From assembly GCA_963580455.1 (NCBI GenBank), contig OY756957.1, positions 20,253,001 through 20,317,000 of the forward strand: a stretch of 64,000 nt of DNA. Direction: 5' to 3'. Positions 13,001-23,237 of the stretch are shown piece by piece (the first letter of the stretch is position 1; every line of letters starts with the position of its first letter). This DNA comes from Euonymus europaeus (lineage: Eukaryota; Streptophyta; Magnoliopsida; Celastrales; Celastraceae). The notes below the pieces were generated by a model. That model worked only from the letters and a program-made list of their open reading frames with translations. It did no database searches and had not been told where the DNA came from. Both the position numbers and the translations under genes were made by a program.

Positions 13001-16000
13001 TTTTATGTTATAGTTTATGAGTATACGCTTCGTAGATTGTTTCATTGCCAAAAGAGCAACTTTTGTTCCGAAATAGGCAAAATAGATAAAAGCTCCCCTA
13101 AGGAGAGATTTGGGTAATTCCGAACCATCTAGGTTGTTCAATGTATACATTTTATTGTTATTTTATGTCAAATGTTACGAGTATAGGCTTCGTAGATTGT
13201 TTCGTTAACAAAAGACCAACTTTCATTCTAAAAAAGGGAAAACCGTTCAAAGCAACTCGATGGAGAGAGTTGGGTAAATCCGAAACTCTAGGTTGTTCGA
13301 TGTACAATTCATATTATTATTTTATGTAAAATTTTATAAGCATAGGCTTCGTAGATTATTTCGTTGCCAAAAGACCAATTTTCATTCTCAAATAGGAAAA
13401 CCATTAAAGGCTCCTCCGGAGAGAGTTGGTTAATTCTGAACCATCTAGGTTGTCCGGTGTACATTTTTTATAATTATTTTATGTCACATTTTACAGAAAG
13501 ACCATTTAAAGCTCCTCTAAGGAAAGAGTGGGATAATTCTAAACCATCTTGGTTGTTCAGTGTACACTTTTATTGTTATTTTATTTCAAATGTTACGAGT
13601 ATAGGCTTCGTAAATTATTTCATTGGCAAAGCACCAACTTTCATTCCCAAATGACAAAAATAGTGAAAAGCTGCTCAAATGAGAGAGTTGGGTATTTCCG
13701 AACCATCTAGGTTGTTCGGTGAACACTTTCATTGTTATTTTATGTCAAATATTACGAGTGTAAGCTTCGTAGATTGTTTCGTTGTCAAAAAGACCAACTT
13801 TTGTTCTCAAATAGGCAAAACTGTTAAAAGCTCCTCAGATGAGAGAGTTGGATAATTCTGAACCATCCTGGTTGTTCAGTGTACACTTTTTATTGTTATT
13901 TTATGTCAAATGTTACAAGTATAGGCTTCGTAAATTGTTTCGTTGCCAAAGGACCAACTTTTGTTCCCAAATAGGCAAAACCATGAAAAGCTGCTCAAAG
14001 GAGAGGGTTGGGTAAATCGGAACCATCTAGGTTGTTTGGTAGACACCTTTTCTTGTTATTTTATGTCAAATGTTATGAGTATAAGCTTTGTAGATTGTTT
14101 CGTTGTCAAATGGGCAAAACTGTTAAAGGCTCCTCTAAGAAGAGAGTTGGGTAATTCCGATCCATCTCGGTTGTTTGGTGTACACTTTTTATCGTTATTT
14201 TTTATCCAATGTTACGAGTATAGGCTTCGTAAGTGGTTTCATTTCTAGAGGACCAACTTTCATTACCAAATAGGCAAAACCATGAAAAGCTTCTCAAAGG
14301 AAAGACTGGGATAAATCCGAGTCATCTTTGTTGTTCAGTGGACACATTTTATTGTTATTTTATGTCAAATTTTATGAGTATACGCTTCGTAAATTGTTTC
14401 GTTCGCAAAAGACCAACTTTCGTTCCATATTGGTCAATTGGGTTAAAAGCTCTTCTTTCGTGAGACTTGAGGAATTCCGAACCCACAAAGCTTGTCGGTC
14501 TACACTTTTCATTGGTATTTTATCTAAAATTTTACTTGTGTAGGCTTCGTAGATTGTTTCGTTGACAAAAGACGAACTTTCGTTCCAAAATTGATAGAAC
14601 CGCTAAAAGCTCCTTTAAGGAGAGAGTTAGGTAATTCCAAACCATCTAGGTTGTTTGGTGTACACTTTTTATTGTTATTTTATGTCAAATCTTATGAGTA
14701 TGGGTTTCCTGGATTGTTTCGTTGCCAAAAGACTAACTTTCCTTCTCTAATTAGCAAAACCGTTAAAAGCTCCTCTATGAGAGAGTTGGGTTATTCTGAA
14801 CCATCCAGGTTGTTCGGTGTACACTTTTTATAGTTATTTTTTGTCACATTTTACGAGTATAGGCTTCATAGATTGTTTCGTTGCCAAAAGACCAACTTTC
14901 GTTCTTCAATTTGGCAAAACCGTTAAAAACTCATCTATGGAGAGAGTTGGGTAATTCCGAACCATATATGTTGTTCGGTGCATGCTTTTTATAGTTATTT
15001 TATGTCAAATTTTACAAATATAATCTTCATTGATTGTTTCGCTGCCAAAAGACCAACTTTCGTTCTCAAATAGGCAAAACCGTTAAAAGCTCCTCTAAGG
15101 AGAGAGTTGGGTAATTCCGAACCTTTTAAGTTGTTCGGTGTACAATTTTTATAGTTATGTTATGTCAAATGTTAAAAGTATAGGCTCGTAGATTGTTTCG
15201 TTGCCAAAAGACTAATTTTCGTTCTCAAATAGGCAAAACCGTTAAAAGCTCCTCTGAGGAGAGAGTTGGGAATGCCGAATCATCTAGATTGTTCGGTGTA
15301 TACTTTTTATTGTTATTTTATGTCAAATTTTTTGAATAAAGGCTTCGTATATTGTTTCGTTGCTAAAAGACTAACTTTCGTTCGTAAATAGCCGAAACTG
15401 CTAAAAGCTCCTCTAAGGAGAGAGTTGGGTAATTCCGAACCATCTAGGTTATCCGATAAATACTTTTTATAGTTATTTTATGTCAAATTTTATGAGTATA
15501 GACTTTTTAGATTGTTTCGTAGTCAAATGATCAACTTTCGTGTCCAATTAGGCAAAATTGTTAAAAGCTCCTCCAAAAAGAGACTTGGGTAATTCCGATC
15601 TATCTAGGTTGTTCGGTGTATAATTTTTATTGTTATTCTATGTTAAATTTTACAGGTATAGGATTCGTAGATTGTTTCGTTGTAAAAAGACCAACTTCCT
15701 TTCCCAAATAGGCAATACCGTTAAAAACTTCTCTATGCAGAGAATTGGGTAATTCCAAACCATGTAGTATGTTCGGTAAACACTTTTTATAGTTATTTTA
15801 TGTTAAATTTTATGAGGATAGGCTTCGTAGATTGTTTCACTGCCAAAAGACAAACTTACCTTTTAAATAGGTAAAACCGTTAAAAGTTTCTCTAAGGAGA
15901 GAGTTGGTTAATTTCGAACCATCTAGATTGTTCGGCGTAAACTTTTTATTATTATTTTATGCCAAATTTTATGAGTATAGGTTTCGTAGATTGTTAGTTG

Positions 16001-16054
16001 CCAAAAGACCATCTTTCATTCTCAAATTGGCAAAACCCTTAAAAGCTCCTCTAA
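10034..16054. repeat. Satellite block 2: tandem monomers, grading into HOR
   Basis: This is the same ~159-bp satellite in the same orientation, resuming in the middle of a monomer after the solo LTR. The first ~3.9 kb is diverged like block 1. Truncated junctions lie near 12540, where AACTGTTACAAG joins two different monomer parts, and near 13496. From about 13.9 kb onward the monomers belong to the 14-mer higher-order repeat. The block ends where the CACTA element is inserted. No gene was seen. Confidence 0.93.
13900..14590. repeat. HOR partial unit 0 (left edge)
   Basis: This is the right-hand ~690 bp of a unit, covering monomers 11-14 including the short 140-bp monomer. It shares with the matching part of unit 1 (18420-19106) variants that later units lack, such as ACCTTTTCTTGTTATT and TCAGTGGACACATTTT. 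It is therefore most closely related to its immediate neighbour. To its left the monomers stop matching the HOR. Confidence 0.8.
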
Positions 16055-16075
16055 TGACACTACAAGAATTTCACA

Positions 16076-16331
16076 TTTTACCGACGAAATTTTTCGTCGG
16101 TAATAAAAGAAAATCCGTCGGTAATATTAATTACCGACGGATTACCGACGAAACAATATCCATCGGTAAAACGCTCGTCGCTATTTGATTACCGACAAAA
16201 CATAGTTTCGTCGGTAAATTGCCGACGGATTTACCGACGGATATTGTTTTGTCGGTAATTAGCGACGGAAATATCTGTCGGTAAAAACAAATTAAAAAAT
16301 TAAAAATCCGTCGGTAATCCGTCGGTAAAAA
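16076..16331. repeat. CACTA left subterminal repeat array
   Basis: Roughly a dozen copies of TTACCGACGGA or its reverse complement TCCGTCGGTAA lie within about 255 bp, with variants such as CGACGAAA and TTTGTCGGTAA. Some pairs form short hairpins, for example around 16120-16150. In En/Spm relatives such motifs bind the element-encoded TnpA-like protein. That function is known for the superfamily and only inferred here. Confidence 0.88.
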
Positions 16332-16373
16332 TTTAAAAAAAAAATAAAAAAAATTAGAGAAACTCATACACAA

Positions 16374-16424
<51 letters not shown>
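16374..16424. repeat. Compound microsatellite (CA)n(TA)17
   Basis: About eight CA steps (16374-16390) run directly into 17 TA steps (16391-16424) inside the CACTA element, just inside the left subterminal array. The run should be length-polymorphic. The tyrosine/isoleucine-rich frame across it on the minus strand is not a gene. Confidence 0.95.
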
Positions 16425-16428
<4 letters not shown>

Positions 16429-16656
16429 TATGATTCAGTAGTCCCTTGGTTGACAATGAATTCAATATCGAGCATTACACTTTTGGAAAGCAAGAATTAA
16501 AGAAAGTAAAAGAAAACACCGTACCATCTATTATACATGGATAAAAAAGCATAGATTGGTGGATCCTTAGCCATGCACAAATCTTTAAAGCACAATGGAA
16601 ATGTAGCTATTGGCATCAAATAGACTAATTGACTTTATTTCCAAAATAAAGTCCCC

Positions 16657-16820
16657 CTTACCTTCCTTGAGGATCTTGATAGTAACCTTCCTGTCATCAG
16701 TCACATCTAAAACCAATAGCAACCACAAGAGCTGTCACAATTAATTGCCGAATTAGATGAGGGCATGCCCACTGACCCAAGCATCTTTCTAAAGTTACAT
16801 TTCCTATCCTTGTACCTGCA
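16657..16820 (-). pseudogene. Candidate captured gene fragment with exon-like borders
   Basis: On the minus strand an exon-like stretch starts after a TTTTGTGCAG-like acceptor near 16816. A second starts after TTGGTTTTAG near 16707 and ends AAGGAAG followed by a GTAAG donor at 16661-16657. The second reads VTDDRKVTIKILKEG in one frame. This resembles the start of an FK506-binding-protein domain in plant multi-domain FKBP peptidyl-prolyl isomerases. The match is short and judged from memory of the family, so the identity is tentative. The first stretch has no recognisable product. CACTA elements are known to carry host-gene pieces, which fits the position. Confidence 0.35.
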
Positions 16821-16824
16821 CAAA

Positions 16825-17560
16825 TAAAAGGTTAATCTCATTGCATCATGCTCATGAGATTGAGACTTTAGCATGTTCTCCAGTTTCTATATATGAGTAA
16901 CAAATAAGAACTAAAGAGCTCTTGGCCTAGTCATCGGCTCGTAGCCTACTCCTTATGACTTGAACCTGACAAAAGTATCCTGCATCACGAATCTTAAACT
17001 TTTCTAGCTCATGAATTATGAAACAGAAAATGATACAACATTCGATCCAAACAATAGGTAAAATAACAAAATACAGACCAATACAAGTTGAGGCCAAAAA
17101 TCAAAGAGAACCTAGAATAACCACTAAGCCCAGAAAATACCTTCAACCAAAGAAGAACACAACAGAACTATAGTGGTGCCCTACAAAATCTATATAGTCA
17201 ATTCCACATCAAAAGAATAATTCAATGCACAGAACCTCCACAAACAATTCCAAATTGCAAGAATAGCTTAAAGGAGCAAATGATGAAATGGAGGTTAGAT
17301 ACATGCACCGACGTAAATAAGGCCGAACCAGGGAAGAAATCCAACCGAAGTTAGGCCAACACAATAAAAAAAGCACTCACAACAGCGATAAGCCCAAACC
17401 AGGGAAGAACCCCAATCAGTGCAGCTCTAGCTATACCACTTCTCTTAAAATTAAAGCACAATTGGTACTTTTAGCGACTCCAATTTCAGAATTACAATCT
17501 CCTTTAATTTTCCTAAGATTGCAAAAAGCAGGAGAAATCCAAACGCGCAATGAATAGGGA
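16825..17560. other. CACTA interior, unassigned
   Basis: AT-rich DNA without long open frames, satellite boxes or subterminal motifs. A near-duplicate phrase containing CCAGGGAAGAA occurs at about 17328 and 17400, within wider partial similarity (AACCAGGGAAGAAATCC against AACCAGGGAAGAACCCC), suggesting a small internal duplication. It could be intron sequence joining the two candidate captured segments, but nothing proves this. Confidence 0.4.
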
Positions 17561-17995
17561 AACTGAAACTAAAGGTTACCTACCACAAGCGTGAGAGAGA
17601 GGCATCGAAGAATAAAAAATTGACAGGCATAACAAATAAGTGGCATAAAAAAAGAAAACCCTAGCTAGCAAAGGAGAAGGACGAACCTGGGGGACGAAGG
17701 GTCTGTGATGAAGAAGCGAAATTAATCGAAGCACCGGTGACGAAATCGCGTGTCGTCCACTTTCACCATCGTTTGGCCGTGAAAGCAAAGAGTGGTAGAT
17801 CTGCAGATGATGAAAGTTGGAAGCCGCCCCAGCCCTTTGCCATCTCTTCGGCGAGAGAGGGAGGAGTGAAGCTCAGGGAGGTGGCTGAGAGGAGAGAGAG
17901 GGATTTGAGAGCGGAGGAGAGGGCGATGAGTCTTTAGGGATTTGGAGTTTCGGTTTTGGGCTATAGGGGTTGGAGGCGAAGAGATACATCGTGTT
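17560..17995 (-). other. Candidate captured promoter/5'-UTR/first-exon segment
   Basis: On the minus strand this GC-richer stretch has long pyrimidine-rich runs of CTCTCCTCC/CTCTCTCTCC type. An ATG near 17845 opens a frame of only 23 codons, a CCCCAGGTTCG possible donor follows near 17690, and then comes TCTCCTTTGCTAGCTAGGG. Plant 5'-UTRs with a first intron often look like this. It is unlike both the satellite and the CACTA subterminal DNA, so I infer capture of host sequence. No protein family is recognised. The 70-codon minus-strand frame here (17576-17788) has no recognisable domain and I do not call it a gene. Confidence 0.3.
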
Positions 17996-18036
17996 AGGGA
18001 GTGAGGGCTGAATTATATTTTGGGAAATAAGAATAC

Positions 18037-18336
18037 TTTACCGACGGATATTTTTCCGTCGGTAACATTTTTAAAAATTTAAAAATAAAAAAATAATATA
18101 TTTACCGATGGATTTAATTCCGTCGGTAAATGGCCAACCGAATTTTCGTCGGTAATCCGTCGCAGATTTTAGCGCCACAATGGCGCCAAATATTACCGAC
18201 GAAAAAACTCCGTCGGTAATATTTTTGTCGGTATTCCGTCGACAATCCGTCGGTAAAAATCAAAAAATGAAATTCGTCGGTACGTCGTCGGTATTTAGTG
18301 ACAGAACATGTCCGTCGGTAATAATCCGTCGGTAAT
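18037..18336. repeat. CACTA right subterminal repeat array
   Basis: The same TTACCGACGGA/TCCGTCGGTAA motif recurs about a dozen times in both orientations before the right terminal repeat, mirroring the left array. An AT-rich spacer lies between 18067 and 18100. Confidence 0.88.
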
Positions 18337-19106
18337 TGACGGTTTTCTTGTAGTGTGAGAGAGTTGGATAATTCTGAACTGTCTAAGTTGTTCGGTGTGC
18401 ACTTTTTATTGTTATTTTATGTCAAATTGTACAAGTATAGGCTTCGTAAATTGTTTCGTTGCCAAAGGACCAACTTTTGTTCCCAAATAGGCAAAACCAT
18501 GAAAAGCTGCTCAAAGGAGAGGGTTGGGTAAATCGGAACCATCTAGGTTGTTTGGTAGACACCTTTTCTTGTTATTTAATGTCAAATGTTACGAGTATAG
18601 GCTTTGTAGATTGTTTCGTTGTCAAATGGGCAAAACTGTTAAAGGCTCCTCTAAGAAGAGAGTTGGGTAATTCCGATCCATCTCGGTTGTTTGGTGTACA
18701 CTTTTTATCATTATTTTTTATCCAATGTTACGAGTATAGGCTTCGTAAGTGGTTTCGTTTCTAGAGGACCAACTTTCATTACCAAATAGGCAAAACCATG
18801 AAAAGCTTCTCAAAGGAAAGACTGGGATAAATCCGAGTCATCTTTGTTGTTCAGTGGACACATTTTATTGTTATTTTATGTCAAATTTTATGAGTATACG
18901 CTTCGTAAATTGTTTCGTTCGCAAAAGACCAACTTTCGTTCCATATTGGTCAATTGGGTTAAAAGCTCTTCTTTCGTGAGACTTGAGGAATTCCGAACCC
19001 ACAAAGCTTGTCGGTCTACACTTTTCATTGGTATTTTATCTAAAATTTTACTTGTGTAGGCTTCGTAGATTGTTTCGTTGACAAAAGACGAACTTTCGTT
19101 CCAAAA

Positions 19107-21022
19107 TTGATAGAACCGCTAAAAGCTCCTTTAAGGAGAGAGTTAGGTAATTCCAAACCATCTAGGTTGTTTGGTGTACACTTTTTATTGTTATTTTATG
19201 TCAAATCTTATGAGTATGGGTTTCGTGGATTGTTTCGTTGCCAAAAGACTAACTTTCCTTCTCTAATTAGCAAAACCGTTAAAAGCTTCTCTATGAGAGA
19301 GTTGGGTTATTCTGAACCATCCAGGTTGTTCGGTGTACACTTTTTATAGTTATTTTTTGTCACATTTTACGAGTATAGGCTTCATAGATTGTTTCGTTGC
19401 CAAAAGACCAACTTTCGTTCTTCAATTTGGCAAAACCGTTAAAAACTCATCTATGGAGAGAGTTGGGTAATTCCGAACCATATATGTTGTTCGGTGCATG
19501 CTTTTTATAGTTATTTTATGTCAAATTTTACAAATATAATCTTCATTGATTGTTTCGCTGCCAAAAGACCAACTTTCGTTCTCAAATAGGCAAAACCGTT
19601 AAAAGCTCCTCTAAGGAGAGAGTTGGGTAATTCCGAACCTTTTAAGTTGTTCGGTGTACAATTTTTATAGTTATGTTATGTCAAATGTTAAAAGTATAGG
19701 CTCATAGATTGTTTCGTTGCCAAAAGACTAATTTTCGTTCTCAAATAGGCAAAACCGTTAAAAGCTCCTCTGAGGAGAGAGTTGGGAATGCCGAATCATC
19801 TAGATTGTTCGGTGTATACTTTTTATTGTTATTTTACGACAAATTTTTTGAATAAAGGCTTCGTATATTGTTTCGTTGCTAAAAGACTAACTTTCGTTCG
19901 TAAGTAGCCAAAACTGCTAAAAGCTCCTCTAAGGAGAGAGTTGGGTAATTCCGAACCATCTAGGTTATCCGATAAATACTTTTTATAGTTATTTTATGTC
20001 AAATTTTATGAGTATAGACTTTTTAGATTGTTTCGTAGTCAAATGATCAACTTTCGTGTCCAATTAGGCAAAACCGTTAAAAGCTCCTCTAACAAGAGAC
20101 TTGGGTAATTCCGATCTATCTAGGTTGTTTGGTGTATAATTTTTATTGTTATTCTATGTCAAATTTTACAGGTATTGGCTTCGTAGATTGTTTCGTTATA
20201 AAAAGACCAACTTCCTTCCCAAATAGGCAATACCGTTAAAAACTTCTCTATGCAGAGAATTGGGTAATTCCAAACCATGTAGTATGTTCGGTAAACACTT
20301 TTTATAGTTATTTTATGTCAAATTTTATGAGGATAGGCTTCGTAGATTGTTTCACTGCCAAAAGACAAACTTACCTTTTAAATAGGTAAAACCGTTAAAA
20401 GTTTCTCTAAGGAGAGAGTTGGTTAATTTCGAACCATCTAGGTTGTTCGGTGTAAACTTTTTATTATTATTTTATGTCAAATTTTATGAGTATAGGTTTC
20501 GTAGATTGTTAGTTGCCAAAAGACCATCTTTCATTCTCAAATTGGCAAAACCCTTAAAAGCTCCTCCAATGAGAGAGTTGGATAATTCTGAACTATCTAA
20601 GTTGTTCGGTGTGCACTTTTTATTGTTATTTTATGCCAAATTGTACAAGAACAGGCTTCGTAAATTGTTTCGTTGCCAAAGGACCAACTTTTGTTCCCAA
20701 ATAGGCAAAACCATGAAAAGCTGCTCAAAGGAGAGGGTTGGGTAAATCGGAACCATCTAGGTTGTTCGGTGGACACGTTTTATTTTTTATTTTATGTCAA
20801 ATTTTATGAGTATACGCTTCGTAAATTGTTTCGTTTGCAAAAGACCAACTTTCGTTCCATATTGGTCAATTGGGTTAAAAGCTCTTCTTTCGTGAGACTT
20901 GAGGAATTCCGAACCCACAAAGCTTGTCGGTCTACACTTTTCATTGGTATTTTATCTAAAATTTTACTTGTGTAGGCTTCGTAGATTGTTTCGTTGACAA
21001 AAGATGAACTTTTGTTCCAAAA
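19107..21022. repeat. HOR unit 2, shortened by two monomers (1916 bp)
   Basis: This unit is 299 bp shorter than its neighbours. The break is near 20763. There the monomer-11 text GAACCATCTAGGTTGTT runs straight into the monomer-13 text CGGTGGACACGTTTTATT, and the two intervening monomers, including the diagnostic 140-bp one, are missing. The junction keeps monomer phase, as expected for unequal exchange or slippage between homologous positions of different monomers. Confidence 0.88.
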
Positions 21023-23237
21023 TTGATAGAACCGCTAAAAGCTCCTTTAAGGAGAGAGTTAGGTAATTCCGAACCATCTAGGTTGTTTGGTGTACACTTT
21101 TTATTGTTATTTTATGTCAAATTTTATGAGTATAGGTTTCGTGGATTGTTTCGTTGCCAAAAGACTAACTTTCCTTCTCTAATTAGCAAAACCGTTAAAA
21201 GCTCCTCTATGAGAGAGTTGGGTTATTCTGAACCATCCAGGTTGTTCGGTGTACACTTTTTATAGTTATTTTTTGTCACATTTTACGAGTATAGGCTTCA
21301 TAGATTGTTTCGTTGCCAAAAGACCAACTTTCGTTCTTCAATTTGGCAAAACCGTTAAAAACTCATCTATGGAGAGAGTTGGGTAATTCTGAACCATATA
21401 TGTTGTTCGGTGCATGCCTTTTATAGTTATTTTATGTCAAATTTTACAAATATAATCTTCATAGATTGTTTCGCTGCCAAAAGACCAACTTTCGTTCTCA
21501 AATAGGCAAAACCGTTAAAAGCTCCTCTAAGGAGAGAGTTGGGTAATTCCGAACCTTTTAAGTTGTTCGGTGTACAATTTTTATAGTTATGTTATGTCAA
21601 ATGTTAAAAGTATAGGCTCGTAGATTGTTTCGTTGCCAAAAGACCAATTTTCGTTCTCAAATAGGCAAAACCGTTAAAAGCTCCTCTGAGGAGAGAGTTG
21701 GGAATGCCGAATCATCTAGATTGTTCGGTGTATACTTTTTATTGTTATTTTATGTCAAATTTTTTGAATAAAGGCTTCGTATATTGTTTCGTTGCTAAAA
21801 GACTAACTTTCGTTCGTAAATAGCCAAAACTGCTAAAAGCTCCTCTAAGGAGAGAGTTGGGTAATTCCGAACCATCTAGGTTATCCGATAAATACTTTTT
21901 TTAGTTATTTTATGTCAAATTTTATGAGTATAGACTTTTTAGATTGTTTCGTAGTCAAATGATCAACTTTCGTGTCCAATTAGGCAAAACCGTTAAAAGC
22001 TCCTCTAACAAGAGACTTGGGTAATTCCGATCTATCTAGGTTGTTCGGTGTATAATTTTTATTGTTATTCTATGTCAAATTTTACAGGTATAGGCTTCGT
22101 AGATTGTTTCGTTATAAAAAGACCAACTTCCTTTCCCAAATAGGCAATACCGTTAAAAACTTCTCTATGCAGAGAATTGGGTAATTCCAAACCATGTAGT
22201 ATGTTCGGTAAACACTTTTTATAGTTATTTTATGTCAAATTTTATGAGGATAGGCTTCGTAGATTGTTTCACTGCCAAAAGACAAACTTACCTTTTAAAT
22301 AGGTAAAACCGTTAAAAGTTTCTCTAAGGAGAGAGTTGGTTAATTTCGAACCATCTAGGTTGTTCGGTGTAAACTTTTTATTATTATTTTATGTCAAATT
22401 TTATGAGTATAGGTTTCGTAGATTGTTAGTTGCCAAAAGACCATCTTTCATTCTCAAATTGGCAAAACCCTTAAAAGCTCCTCCAATGAGAGAGTTGGAT
22501 AATTCTGAACTATCTAAGTTGTTCGGTGTGCACTTTTTATTGTTATTTTATGTCAAATTTTACAAGAACAGGCTTCGTAAATTGTTTCGTTGCCAAAGGA
22601 CCAACTTTTGTTCCCAAATAGGCAAAACCATGAAAAGCTGCTCAAAGGAGAGGGTTGGGTAAATCGGAACCATCTAGGTTGTTTGGTAGACACCTTTTAT
22701 TGTTATTTTATGTCAAATGTTACGAGTATAGGCTTTGTAGATTGTTTCGTTGTCAAATGGGCAAAACTGTTAAAGGCTCCTCTAAGAAGAGAGTTGGGTA
22801 ATTCCGATCCATCTCGATTGTTTGGTGTACACTTTTTATCGTTATTTTATATCCAATGTTACGAGTATAGGCTTCGTAAATTGTTTCGTTTCTAGAGGAC
22901 CAACTTTCATTACCAAATAGGCAAAACCATGAAAAGCTTCTCAAAGGAAAGACTTGGATAAATCCGAGTCATCTTTGTTGTTCGGTGGACACGTTTTATT
23001 GTTATTTTATGTCAAATTTTATGAGTATACGCTTCGTAAATTGTTTCGTTTGCAAAAGACCAACTTTCGTTCCATATTGGTCAATTGGGTTAAAAGCTCT
23101 TCTTTCGTGAGACTTGAGGAATTCCGAACCCACAAAGCTTGTCGGTCTACACTTTTCATTGGTATTTTATCTAAAATTTTACTTGTGTAGGCTTCGTAGA
23201 TTGTTTCGTTGACAAAAGACGAACTTTTGTTCCAAAA
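21023..23237. repeat. HOR unit 3 (2215 bp)
   Basis: Complete 14-monomer unit. Box positions are about 21053, 21210, 21371, 21532, 21690, 21850, 22010, 22170, 22328, 22488, 22648, 22788, 22947 and 23107. The 140-bp step between 22648 and 22788 is the phase-marking short monomer, which lacks about 20 bp of the AGACCAACTTTCGTTCTC segment. It shares variants with unit 5, such as AATTCTGAACCATATATG and GACCAATTTTCG. Confidence 0.9.

Larger units (their letters stand above)
16058..18355. mobile_element. Non-autonomous CACTA (En/Spm-type) DNA transposon
   Basis: This 2298-bp element has perfect 11-bp terminal inverted repeats, CACTACAAGAA at 16058-16068 and its reverse complement at 18345-18355. 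It is flanked by the 3-bp duplication TGA (16055-16057 and 18356-18358). Both features define the CACTA superfamily. Each end has a dense subterminal array of a CGTCGGTAA-type motif in both orientations, the usual transposase-binding architecture. No transposase-like frame is present, so mobility would depend on an autonomous relative. The interior (about 16430-18035) is unlike both satellite and element ends and seems to contain captured genomic sequence. Confidence 0.93.
14591..19106. repeat. HOR unit 1, interrupted by the CACTA element
   Basis: A full 14-monomer unit (2215 bp) once the CACTA element and one TGA copy (2301 bp) are removed. The insertion lies in the CTCCTCTAATGAGAGAG box between monomers 9 and 10. 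The other six units that span this point have the same box without any insertion. Confidence 0.88.

Noticed and set aside
17737..17937. A 66-codon plus-strand frame in the CACTA element.
   Set aside because: It lies antisense to a UTR-like pyrimidine-rich stretch, is highly charged low-complexity sequence and has no domain.
17928..17942. Telomere-like TTTAGGG near CTTTAGGGATTTGG.
   Set aside because: Only a single copy is present; a telomeric tract needs tandem copies.
22753..22944. A 63-codon minus-strand frame repeated at 24967, 27182, 29397 and 31613.
   Set aside because: It recurs at the HOR period and lies wholly in satellite sequence, so its repetition is not protein conservation.
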